From Maridesulfovibrio sp. (GTDB lineage Bacteria; Desulfobacterota; Desulfovibrionia; Desulfovibrionales; Desulfovibrionaceae), in contig NZ_OY763932.1 of assembly GCF_963667685.1 (NCBI RefSeq), positions 434,001 to 498,000 of the forward strand: 64,000 bases of DNA, given 5' to 3'. Under the pieces are notes generated by a model. That model had not been told where the DNA came from, did no database searches, and saw nothing but the letters and a program-made list of their open reading frames with translations. Each line of letters begins with the position of its first letter. Within the stretch, counting starts at the first letter, position 1. Shown here piece after piece: positions 17,526 through 26,018 of the stretch. The position numbers and the translations under genes were made by a program.

Positions 17526-18671
17526 TTATGCCTTTTCTGCCTGACCGCTGGCCAGGATCTGTTCCTTGGCAAAGCGGATGTACTGCAGGATCGGGCGTCT
17601 GACTGTACAGTTGAAGGAGCAGAGTCCGCATTCAAAACAGCTGTGCAGGTGATGCTTTTCAGCCATTTCAAACATTTCATACTCGGCGTAACGACTGAGC
17701 ATGTTCGGCTGAATTCTGGCCGGACAGCTAAGCACGCATTCACCGCAGTTAATGCAGGTTGCGTCTTCAATTGAAGGAAATGTGCCGGACGGAATTACGA
17801 ACAGGCCGTAATCGCCTTTCTTGACTCCTTCATCAAGGCTGTAGATAGCCTCACCCCGGAAAGGACCATCCAGAACAACCTTGTCTCCGGACTTCACATC
17901 AATGTCCAGCTCATCAAATATATGGCGGACCGGAGTTCCGAAAAGAACGCGGTAGTTCTTGCCGTTGATGGTCATAATGGTATCGGTGATGGGCATTCCA
18001 GTCTTAAAAACACGTCCAAGGTTATAGAGATCCATAACGCTGATAACTTTGGCGTTATCCGGAAATTCCTTTCCTGTGACTTTTTTTACCACGAGAGCGT
18101 CAAGGGAGTTTGGATACTTAGGCTTAACAAAAACACGTTCAGTACCGGCAAGCTCATATGAAGACCCTGCGGCAACAGCCAGAGTGGTGTTCATCGGAGT
18201 TATCATGGATTCCGCAAGGCGCAGACCGGCTTCAATGGTTTCTTTCTCATCCTTAAGCAACTGCTCTGCTACGGAAATACCAGGTTCCGGATTCAAACCG
18301 TTCACCACCAGGTTCTCTGCGTGTGAGGAAAGAACCGCAACATTTATACCGAGTTCCTGCAGGATGCGCAGCAGGTCTTTTCCCGGACCCATAGATTTTA
18401 TATCAATGGGCTCAACACATTCTTCACCACCATCAGATTTAATGGTCAGGTGATGATAGTTGACTGTGGTGGCTTTACCGGAAAGAGCCGCACTGCAGGC
18501 TGCTCCGTATTTTGAAGGACGCTCGGCAAGCAGTTGCCCTGCTAAGATCTTCTGGCCCTTTTTAATCTTAAGAATCTTGTTGCGCATGGAGATGTTAAGT
18601 TCCGCAGGCGCAGTGATGTCGGAGATGGCATTCTGAACATCTGATTCGAGGGAATAATGAATTCTAAGCAT
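17526..18671 (-). CDS. rnfC: RnfC-like subunit without the glycine-rich flavin/NADH loop
   Basis: 381 residues from the ATG preceded by GAGGTAG; an upstream TTG gives a less likely longer form. Two C-terminal 4Fe-4S motifs are clear: CINCGECVLSCP (~325) and CFECGLCSFNC (~364). A barrel-sandwich start and a later soluble-ligand-binding-like region (GKNYRVLFGTPVRHIFDEL) fit RnfC. The characteristic G-x-GGAGFPTHVK loop and the following GAECEPY motif, which bind FMN/NADH in common RnfC, are missing: the aligned stretch reads LGINVAVLSSHAENLVVNG then LNPEPGIS. Electron exchange with a cytochrome rather than NADH is therefore a reasonable inference. Confidence 0.93.
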   Translation of the reverse strand: MLRIHYSLESDVQNAISDITAPAELNISMRNKILKIKKGQKILAGQLLAERPSKYGAACSAALSGKATTVNYHHLTIKSDGGEECVEPIDIKSMGPGKDLLRILQELGINVAVLSSHAENLVVNGLNPEPGISVAEQLLKDEKETIEAGLRLAESMITPMNTTLAVAAGSSYELAGTERVFVKPKYPNSLDALVVKKVTGKEFPDNAKVISVMDLYNLGRVFKTGMPITDTIMTINGKNYRVLFGTPVRHIFDELDIDVKSGDKVVLDGPFRGEAIYSLDEGVKKGDYGLFVIPSGTFPSIEDATCINCGECVLSCPARIQPNMLSRYAEYEMFEMAEKHHLHSCFECGLCSFNCTVRRPILQYIRFAKEQILASGQAEKA

Positions 18672-18676
18672 GAGAA

Positions 18677-19153
18677 CTACCTCGCATGACAATCGTAACA
18701 GGAATCTTCACCGTAGGGGCCTCCATCACTTTCATGGCAACCCATACACTGGGAGTGGAAAGCTTCAGCCCGCAATGGAATGCTAGAGGTATCAGGCTTG
18801 TCCTCTTCTGCGAGGGGACCGGAAGGGACCTCATCGTGACAGCGCAGGCAGGCTTGATCACTGGGGAAATTCTTCTGGTGTTCAACCCTGAACTTGGCGT
18901 CAAAAGCAACCGGGTGACATGTGCCGCAGGCAATGGGTTTTTCTTGACCGATATCGTCGTGATGACAATCGGAACATTCATATCCATACTCCTCAGCATG
19001 TACAGAATGGGCGAAAATAACCCTGCCGCCACTGTTATCCATCACAACACGGGCAGGGCTTTCCTGTACCGCGGGCGGAAATAGAAAACCGGCTGCAGCC
19101 GCAACGGCCAAGACAGCAACAATTAAAGTTATTGGGATATATCTGTTCTTCAA
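18677..19153 (-). CDS. Periplasmic multiheme cytochrome c of the Rnf operon (five CXXCH)
   Basis: 158 residues beginning with a hydrophobic signal or anchor segment (residues ~5-28). Five heme c motifs are visible in order: CSDCH, CGTCH, CLRCH, CMGCH and CYDCH. Spacing resembles the cytochrome c3/c7 superfamily (class III), but with one motif more than tetraheme c3. The stop TAG overlaps the ribosome site of rnfC, so it is the first gene of the operon and tightly coupled. It very likely exchanges electrons between Rnf and the periplasmic c-type cytochrome pool, like the cytochromes reported beside rnfC in other Desulfovibrio and the MmcA of Methanosarcina. Confidence 0.95.
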   Translation of the reverse strand: MKNRYIPITLIVAVLAVAAAAGFLFPPAVQESPARVVMDNSGGRVIFAHSVHAEEYGYECSDCHHDDIGQEKPIACGTCHPVAFDAKFRVEHQKNFPSDQACLRCHDEVPSGPLAEEDKPDTSSIPLRAEAFHSQCMGCHESDGGPYGEDSCYDCHAR

Positions 19154-20219
19154 CGGATCAATCCTTAGATTTAGAAAGATTCAAGATTAAGGCACTAAGG
19201 CCGGAAACTAACGATTAGAAGCAAACCTATGCATCAATTTGCAGTTTCATCCTCCGGTAAATCTTTAAAAAGTGTATGGAACCCTCTATCCACAGCCTTT
19301 CGGAAAGATTCAGTCTGCCTCGCGATTCCACTTCCGCATCCTCTGGGAAAGGACACATATGGAAAACGGAATTGCGAGACAGCTAATGATTGGTCAATCA
19401 TTCAGTATTGATTTCGGAGTAACCCTTTTCAAAAAATACTGCCTGGGTCAAGTAGGAAATACTCTCTTAACCTAAGACCAGAGCCGATAATCAAAAGCAG
19501 AAACCATCAGCACCTGAACCACAAGTGCCGAATACGATTGATTATTTGTTCAGCAAAAGACATAAAGCAATTACCATACCACGCATTTATAAAATATAAC
19601 TTCGATAATTATTTTAACCACTCAAATCACTGAAATAAAACAAGTTAATATCGACAATAAAATATTGTGAAATTAATATTATAATCGTTGCTGAAAACTG
19701 CGGCAGTTTAACTTTGTACTTTTTTGCACAAAGTCTGAAATTTAAGAGTCTGAAAAACAAGACTACGCTGATAACATACTGTTTTAATAGTATTTACTCT
19801 ATAGAATTGGGCTTTATATTTTGTCCTTTTTTTTGGACTTAACATATTACAATAATCAAATATCTGTTTTTGATAAATTATTTCAGATAGATAACTTTTT
19901 ATACGCTCATTTCTAATAATGACTGTCTGAAATAGTGGAAACAGCCTAAAATTTGCCTCCTAGATACAAATTTCTACAAACTAAGTGCATATCTGCACAA
20001 TCTGATTCTGTTTCCCCTTTCCAAACATCGGTTTTTTTGATTTGTTTACAGAGGATTCAATGTATTTAATTATACTTGATTATGCGTGGAAAGGTTCTAT
20101 ATTATTTATACAAAAGCTGCATGTATTAGTAAGATAACATCATCAGCACATTCATAAGCGAATCTCAGGATGGTTCAGCCCATTTTGAGCTACTGCAATT
20201 TATAACTAAGGGGAAAGCC
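19154..20219. promoter_or_regulatory. Long regulatory region upstream of the rnf operon and an MCP
   Basis: About 1.07 kb without a supportable gene. It lies between two divergent start sites, so it contains the rnf operon promoter and that of the chemoreceptor at 20220. Most of it (19480-20150) is strongly AT-rich. The best-defined element is the near-perfect palindrome at 19385-19402. Two short plus-strand open frames (60 and 67 codons) have no ribosome site and no recognisable sequence. Confidence 0.5.
19385..19402. promoter_or_regulatory. Palindromic operator candidate upstream of rnf
   Basis: AATGATTG-GT-CAATCATT, a perfect 8-bp inverted repeat with a 2-base centre, 232-249 bases upstream of the cytochrome c start. 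It does not fit the FNR (TTGAT-N4-ATCAA) spacing. It could be an operator for a dimeric regulator of the rnf operon; no terminator-like T run follows. Confidence 0.35.
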
Positions 20220-22247
20220 GTGACTTTTTCAATTCGCAACAAAATAGTGTTGCTGGCAGTAGCAATTTCATTAATTACTGCCTCATCAATTTTCCTCACA
20301 CTTAATTATTATGTCGGGGAAGGGTTCACCGCGGAAGCAATCCGCAATATTTCGACCATGAAAAAAGTAGTCAACAACCATCTGGAAAATATGTCCAAGG
20401 GTTTTCGGGAAAAAGTTGAGCTGTTGGCGCACGATGTAGACCTGATCAATTCGATTAAACAAGGTGATCCGCAGGAGTTGAATAAGAAACTGCGAAAGCT
20501 GATGGCTGAAACGGAATCGGAATTTTTGACTCTGACCGACGCAGATGGAGTGGTTCTTGGCAGAGGGCATGCAGACAGCCTCGGCGACAATATTAAGGCA
20601 CACGGAACAGTGCGCAACGCTTTAAGCGGTAAAATCTCTTCCGGAATTATAAAAGGTAAAGAGGTTACATTCTCTCTGCGGGCAACAGCTCCCATAAAAT
20701 CAAACGGCCGGATTATCGGAACAATATCCCTTGGGACGTCTCTTTCAAATGCAGCCTTTGTTGATGAAGTAAAACGGTTCAGCAATCTGGAAGTAACTGT
20801 TTTTAACGGCGACACCAGAGAAATGACCACCATCGTAAAAAACGGACACAGGGCTGTCGGCACGAAAATAACCAACCATGAAGTTACCGCCACTGTAATT
20901 GATCGCGGCGAAACATTCCTCGCAACAAACAATATTCTCGGCATTGACTACCAGACAGCTTACTGGCCAATAAAAAGTATGGATGGTTCAAATATAGGTA
21001 TGTGGTTCATCGGCATGCCGATTAAAGCAATGGTAACATCACAGCGGAATATTGAAATCTCTTCACTGATGGTCATTTCCATCATCCTGCCGCTTATCAT
21101 GCTTGGAGCATGGCTATACGCGCGAAGCCTTTCAAAGCCAATCATCGATACAACTGAATACGCCAGTACCGTTGCTGAAGGAGTCCTGGACCATGACCTC
21201 AATGTTAAAACCAATGACGAAGTGGGGGTTCTAGCCGCAGCACTGCTATCCATGGTCAGCACGCTTAAAGAGAAAATCGGCGAAGCGCACGAACAGACCC
21301 GCCTTGCTGCCGAGGAGACGAAAAGAGCGCAACAGGCAACGCATGAAGCGGATGAAGCTCGCAGGCAGGCTGAAAATGCCAAACGCGAAGGAATGCTTCA
21401 GGCAGCAAGTGATCTGGAAGATGTTGTTGAAATCATTTCTACAGCTTCCGATGAACTTTTCGCCCAGATTGAGCAATCTGCAACCGGATCAGACATGCAA
21501 AGCGAACGAACAAGCGAAACTGCAACCGCAATGGAGCAGATGAACGCGTCCGTTCTGGAAGTTGCCCGCAACTCAGGACAGGCTTCATCAACAGCAGGCG
21601 ATGCGAGCAAAACGGCCACAGCTGGAGCTAAAGTTGTAAAAGAAATGGTTGAGGGCATCGGAACAGTGAAAAATTACTCCGAAGCCCTTGAAAAAGAGAT
21701 GGAAAGACTTGGCAGAAGCGCAAAAAAGATAGGTCAGATCATAGATGTTATTTCCGATATTGCAGACCAGACCAACCTTCTGGCTCTTAATGCCGCAATC
21801 GAAGCTGCCCGCGCAGGTGAGGCTGGACGCGGTTTCGCAGTTGTTGCCGACGAAGTCCGAAAACTAGCGGAAAAGACCATGACCGCCACCAACGAAGTAG
21901 AATCAGCCATCGGTGAGATTCAGCGTGGAGCGCAACAAAGCATCGGGCAATGTACAAACACTGTGCAGGAAATCAGCAACGTTTCATCAAAAGCCGAGGA
22001 TGCCGGTAACTCACTTAACGAAATCCTATCCCTGACTGATACTGTTTCCGAACAGATTCAGGGGATTGCTGCCGCATGTGAAGAACAGTCCGCAACTTCG
22101 GAACAGATCAACAGAGCCGTGGATGAAATCAACAATATCTCCACAGAAACCAACAATGCCATGCGCCAGTCTGCAAAAGCGACTTCAGAACTCGCCGCTC
22201 AGGCCCACCAGCTTAAGGCTATTATAGAACAGATGAAATCAGCATAA
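20220..22247 (+). CDS. Methyl-accepting chemotaxis protein, Cache sensor type
   Basis: 675 residues from a GTG preceded by AAGGGGAAAG. TM1 is near 8-28, a periplasmic region of about 245 residues follows that looks like a Cache-type sensor ([26 protein letters not shown]-like [19 protein letters not shown]), TM2 is near 283-303, and then HAMP, coiled coil and the MCP signalling hairpin (tip '[20 protein letters not shown]'). The 'ADGVVL..R.H' block is typical of Cache folds that bind small metabolites. The ligand is unknown. A terminator follows directly. Confidence 0.94.
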   Translation: MTFSIRNKIVLLAVAISLITASSIFLTLNYYVGEGFTAEAIRNISTMKKVVNNHLENMSKGFREKVELLAHDVDLINSIKQGDPQELNKKLRKLMAETESEFLTLTDADGVVLGRGHADSLGDNIKAHGTVRNALSGKISSGIIKGKEVTFSLRATAPIKSNGRIIGTISLGTSLSNAAFVDEVKRFSNLEVTVFNGDTREMTTIVKNGHRAVGTKITNHEVTATVIDRGETFLATNNILGIDYQTAYWPIKSMDGSNIGMWFIGMPIKAMVTSQRNIEISSLMVISIILPLIMLGAWLYARSLSKPIIDTTEYASTVAEGVLDHDLNVKTNDEVGVLAAALLSMVSTLKEKIGEAHEQTRLAAEETKRAQQATHEADEARRQAENAKREGMLQAASDLEDVVEIISTASDELFAQIEQSATGSDMQSERTSETATAMEQMNASVLEVARNSGQASSTAGDASKTATAGAKVVKEMVEGIGTVKNYSEALEKEMERLGRSAKKIGQIIDVISDIADQTNLLALNAAIEAARAGEAGRGFAVVADEVRKLAEKTMTATNEVESAIGEIQRGAQQSIGQCTNTVQEISNVSSKAEDAGNSLNEILSLTDTVSEQIQGIAAACEEQSATSEQINRAVDEINNISTETNNAMRQSAKATSELAAQAHQLKAIIEQMKSA

Positions 22248-22250
22248 AAC

Positions 22251-22286
22251 AGAAGCCGGCGTACCTAAGGGGGCGTCGGCTTTTAT
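22251..22286. terminator. Shared terminator between convergent MCP and diguanylate cyclase
   Basis: AAGCCGGCG and CGTCGGCTT form the stem (one G-T opposition), followed by TTATC on the plus strand and by TTCTGTTTT on the minus strand. It lies just after the chemoreceptor stop and immediately past the stop of the convergent cyclase gene. Confidence 0.65.
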
Positions 22287-24227
22287 CTAGTTATTCTCAT
22301 CGCTATACGAGACAACCCTGTTCCTTCCTTCATCCTTAGCCTGATACAGACACTTATCCGCAAGTTTAAGTACTGTCTCAACATCTGTATCCCCACGGAC
22401 GGAAGTCAAACCAATGCTGACCGTACATTTTACAACATGACCACCAGCATGCACTTCAAGTGATTCAATATTCCTGCGTAGGCGTTCCGCAACCTGCTGT
22501 GCATCAGCTAGAGTTCCATGCACCAGCAAAGCGGCAAATTCTTCACCGCCGAGCCGTCCGAAAACATCAGATTTCCGCAAAGTTGCATGGCAGCACTTAA
22601 CGAATTCTTTCAGGACAAGATCACCTGTATTATGACCATAGGAGTCGTTGACATACTTGAAATGATCAATATCGAGCATCATAAGGAAAAGACCGCCGCC
22701 GTAACGCTGCAACCTTTCCATCTCCACTACGGCACGGTCCATGAAATACCGCCTGTTATTGGCTCCTGTAAGTGGATCAGTGCTTGCCAATAATTTTACT
22801 TTATCGAGCATCTTCTGCTGCTCTGTAATATCATGGGCTGTGATACTGACCAACCTCTCTTCATCCACGGAAGAATCAACAGGATGATAGGTAACAGAGA
22901 AATAGCGTTTCCCTAGGGACGGTACGTCTATCCATGCTTCAAAGCTTGTTATCTTCCCTGTAAAAGCTTCGTCAATCAATGCCTTGGTCTGGGTATCAAA
23001 AATTGTCCTGCCGACTATCTCATATACAGATTTGCCAAGAAAAAAACTTTTGGGCTTATTGAACAAGCGGACATAGGAATCATTAACCATTACATAGCAA
23101 TACTTGCGATCAATCAGGGAGACCAGATCCGGGCTGACCTCGACCAGCCTTTCAAACTGCCGCAACCTTTTTTCAACGGTCCTGCGCTGTCGGATCTCTT
23201 TTGAAATTTCTTTGTTAACACGACGCAGATCAGTCAGAGCGGAGCTTAATTCTTCAGTACGCTTTTCCACCATAGACTCCATTTCCGCATATGCATGCCT
23301 GAGAGCCTCCGCAGATTCCTTACGGCGGACTATATTCCACATCCCTTCCATCAACAGCGAGACCTGCCGGACATCTTCCTCTTGATACTCCTCTTCCTTA
23401 TTGGCCACCCCTGTAAGCAGGACAATTTTACCATCGTCAAAAAGAGGAACATTCATATGCCGGGAAATAGGGACATGCCCTTCAGGTAGCCCCTGCTTAC
23501 CTTCATAGCCTTCATAGTCATTCAGGATTACTGGCTTACGCTGCCTGATTGCATCGCCCCACACACCGGTATCTTCAACATTATAGCAATCAGGCACCAT
23601 TTCCACGGCACACATGGGCATAACTTTTTTAGACCACGCATAAAGTCTGAGCTGGGTTTCATCCTCGTTAAGAAAGTAAACATATCCGATATCACTTCTG
23701 GTAATCCTGACGGCGGCTTCCAGCGTGAAATCATACAACTCTCCTAGAGGAGCTTCTGACATACCTGCAAGTCTACTCAGAGTATCAAACCTGATTTCAT
23801 TCAGACGCCCTTTCTTCTCGCCCTTAAGCAGCTTAGCTTCGGTCTTCTTACGCTCTGAAATATCCCTCAATGTTGAGATATAAACAGTACGCTCAGCATG
23901 ATCCATGCTGGAAAGACTAAGGCTGACAAACACAGAATCACCTGAGGCATTGATAAACTCAGTTTCAAAATTATGAACAGGGTTGCCTTCCTCCAAAAGG
24001 TCAAAAAGTCTCTTCCGGTCCTCTGAGAACTTATAGCAGATTGAAGCATTCTCAGGTATTTCAGAAACCTTCGCATAACCTAACATCGCCGCAGCTCTTG
24101 AATTTCCGGCAAGCACACTCCCTTGCGCATCCGTGATGGCAATGGCATCAGGTGTAGCTTCTACAAATTTTCTGCACAATGTGTTTTCGGAGAATAACCC
24201 TTCAAAAATTTTATCAAAGTAAAACAA
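22287..24227 (-). CDS. PAS-GAF-PAS-GGDEF diguanylate cyclase
   Basis: 646 residues, no membrane helix. Order: PAS (~15-130, with 'LRDISERKKTEAKLLKGEKK' as the PAS-linker), a GAF domain (~150-315, similar to GAFs in sensor kinases), a coiled coil ('MESMVEKRTEELSSALTDLR'), a second PAS (~365-480), and a GGDEF domain (~485-640). The active-site motif is RLGGEEFAALL (GGEEF, complete), and the inhibitory RxxD site is present as RKSD just before it. It should be a functional, product-inhibited c-di-GMP synthase controlled by cytoplasmic signals. It converges with the chemoreceptor upstream of it. Confidence 0.94.
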   Translation of the reverse strand: MFYFDKIFEGLFSENTLCRKFVEATPDAIAITDAQGSVLAGNSRAAAMLGYAKVSEIPENASICYKFSEDRKRLFDLLEEGNPVHNFETEFINASGDSVFVSLSLSSMDHAERTVYISTLRDISERKKTEAKLLKGEKKGRLNEIRFDTLSRLAGMSEAPLGELYDFTLEAAVRITRSDIGYVYFLNEDETQLRLYAWSKKVMPMCAVEMVPDCYNVEDTGVWGDAIRQRKPVILNDYEGYEGKQGLPEGHVPISRHMNVPLFDDGKIVLLTGVANKEEEYQEEDVRQVSLLMEGMWNIVRRKESAEALRHAYAEMESMVEKRTEELSSALTDLRRVNKEISKEIRQRRTVEKRLRQFERLVEVSPDLVSLIDRKYCYVMVNDSYVRLFNKPKSFFLGKSVYEIVGRTIFDTQTKALIDEAFTGKITSFEAWIDVPSLGKRYFSVTYHPVDSSVDEERLVSITAHDITEQQKMLDKVKLLASTDPLTGANNRRYFMDRAVVEMERLQRYGGGLFLMMLDIDHFKYVNDSYGHNTGDLVLKEFVKCCHATLRKSDVFGRLGGEEFAALLVHGTLADAQQVAERLRRNIESLEVHAGGHVVKCTVSIGLTSVRGDTDVETVLKLADKCLYQAKDEGRNRVVSYSDENN

Positions 24228-24337
24228 TAAGCCCTCCGGACTGTAACAACGTCTTTAGAGGTTAGGCACATCAACAATCAAAGGATTACTTTATTTCCCA
24301 AGACATTAAATTATTAATCCTCAAAGATATCATTATA

Positions 24338-25132
24338 TCATCCTTTCCTCCTACCCGTGAGCAGGGTCATAGCAGGCGAAAAACAACGGCTGCGGACCAA
24401 CAGCAAGACCAGAATTGACGAAAGCGCAGTGGAAGCCACAAGCATGAACATAACAACCATCTGGTAACGAACCGCTTCTTCCGGATCTGCACCCGCTAGA
24501 ATCTGACCTGTCATCATCCCCGGAAGGGAAACCAGCCCCACCCCCATCAAAGAATTAATCGACGGAATCATCCCGGCGCGTAAGGCCTCGCGGAAAATTT
24601 CTGCTGTAGCCTCTTTGTAGTTTGCCCCGTGACAAAGCATCATCTCAACTTCATCCCGACGACTTTTTAACTCCGAGAAGAAACGCTCCAATGACAACGC
24701 CAGTGAGTTCATTGAATTCCCTGCTATCATTCCGCCAATGGGAATAAAGTATTGCGGGTCCCACCATGGTTGCGCACCGATAACAATTTTTGTAACCAGA
24801 ACTGTAACCAGCGAATAACTGACCATAACCGCCAAACCGGTCGGCATCAGGTAAGAAATATTCTTCTCCTTGACCCGACCATGAATAATATTGACCGAAA
24901 ACAGGGTCATAGCCAGATAGAGGCCCAGCACCAGAATCGCGCTGTTCAGGCCAAACAGAATCTTAAGCAGGTAGCCCATAGTCAAGAGCTGCACGAAAGC
25001 GCGCAGAACGCCGACAATCAGATCTTTTTCAAGCTTGAGTTTATAATAGACGGAAAGAATCCCAGAAACTGAAACAAGGGCAACGGCAATCAGCAATTGA
25101 ATCCAGCTTATGGGAATAAATGTGCTGGTCAT
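24338..25132 (-). CDS. fetB: FetB/YbbM-family ABC exporter permease
   Basis: 264 residues, seven to eight membrane helices, UPF0014 family. Typical segments: WIQLLIAVALVSVSGILSVY at the N-terminus, FIPIGGMIAGNSMNSLALSL in the middle (the strongly conserved GNSMN motif) and 'LMGVGLVSLPGMMTGQILAG'. FetAB of E. coli has been linked to iron export and resistance to oxidative stress. The ATG overlaps the TGA of the ATPase gene (ATGA), so the pair is coupled. Confidence 0.93.
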   Translation of the reverse strand: MTSTFIPISWIQLLIAVALVSVSGILSVYYKLKLEKDLIVGVLRAFVQLLTMGYLLKILFGLNSAILVLGLYLAMTLFSVNIIHGRVKEKNISYLMPTGLAVMVSYSLVTVLVTKIVIGAQPWWDPQYFIPIGGMIAGNSMNSLALSLERFFSELKSRRDEVEMMLCHGANYKEATAEIFREALRAGMIPSINSLMGVGLVSLPGMMTGQILAGADPEEAVRYQMVVMFMLVASTALSSILVLLLVRSRCFSPAMTLLTGRRKG

Positions 25133-25821
25133 GGAAGAACCTCAACCAATCCTCCTGATACCGTCAGGAGCATATGCGGACAAGCTGGATGATAGTTTGT
25201 ATGATTGACCATAAGAATGCAGACCCCTTCTGCTGCAAGTTCTTCGGCTATTTGCTCCACCTTTTCCCTGCTTTCAATATCCAGAGCACTGGTTGGTTCA
25301 TCAAAACAGATTACCACAGGTTTTGGCAATAAGGATCTAATAAGACACAACCTTTGACGCTGCCCTACGGAAAGTTCAGCTGCTTCGCTGTCAAGGGCAA
25401 CATCATCAAGTGCCAGCCTCCCTAGCCAATCGTAAAGCTCATCATCTCCGGGAAGGCTGCTGCTCTTTCTTATTTCAAGGTTGAAAGGCATCAGCAGGTT
25501 CTCACGCACTGTCCCCGGAAGCACTGTGGGTGTCTGCTGCACAAAGCTTATCCGGGTCCTCAATTCCGGTGGGTATATGGATTTGAAAGGTTCCCCATGA
25601 ATAAAAATTTCCCCCTGAGTCGGCTCTTCAAGTCGCACGGCCAGCCGTAGCAGTGTGGATTTTCCGGAACCGGACGGTCCGGAAATCAATACAAACTGCC
25701 CCGCAGGTACAGCAAATGAGACACCACTCAATCCCTTTCCGCCAGGCCAACTGAACGAGACATTTTTAAATTCAAGAACAGGAATCTCGCCAGCAACGTC
25801 ACCACAAGGGGGAGTTTTCAA
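25129..25821 (-). CDS. fetA: FetA/YbbL-family ABC exporter ATPase
   Basis: 230 residues with the full ABC ATPase set: Walker A GPSGSGKST, Q-loop FVQQTP, signature LSVGQRQR, Walker B VICFDEPTSALD, and the H-loop in MVNHTNY. Its partner is the FetB-like permease encoded by the overlapping downstream gene. Sequence and pairing fit FetA, part of a putative iron exporter. The ATG has no obvious strong ribosome site. A 197-base AT-rich region lies upstream. Confidence 0.93.
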   Translation of the reverse strand: MKTPPCGDVAGEIPVLEFKNVSFSWPGGKGLSGVSFAVPAGQFVLISGPSGSGKSTLLRLAVRLEEPTQGEIFIHGEPFKSIYPPELRTRISFVQQTPTVLPGTVRENLLMPFNLEIRKSSSLPGDDELYDWLGRLALDDVALDSEAAELSVGQRQRLCLIRSLLPKPVVICFDEPTSALDIESREKVEQIAEELAAEGVCILMVNHTNYHPACPHMLLTVSGGLVEVLP

Positions 25822-26018
25822 TTTATTACTCCATCTTTCAGTTTGTAAAAGGCTTAAAAACAGGCCTGCTCATTCTCGTAATCATAACGCATAAATTTTT
25901 ATTCAGTCATTTTTATACTAATCAACATATATTAGTAACAGATACTAGTTACAAGTATACTAAAACATGAAAATAATAACTGACCTTACACTCTTTTCCA
26001 AACTTTGCATTAGAACTT

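Noticed and set aside
19229-19475. Two short plus-strand frames in the long rnf upstream region
   Set aside because: No ribosome site and no similarity to known proteins; the palindrome at 19385 lies within them.
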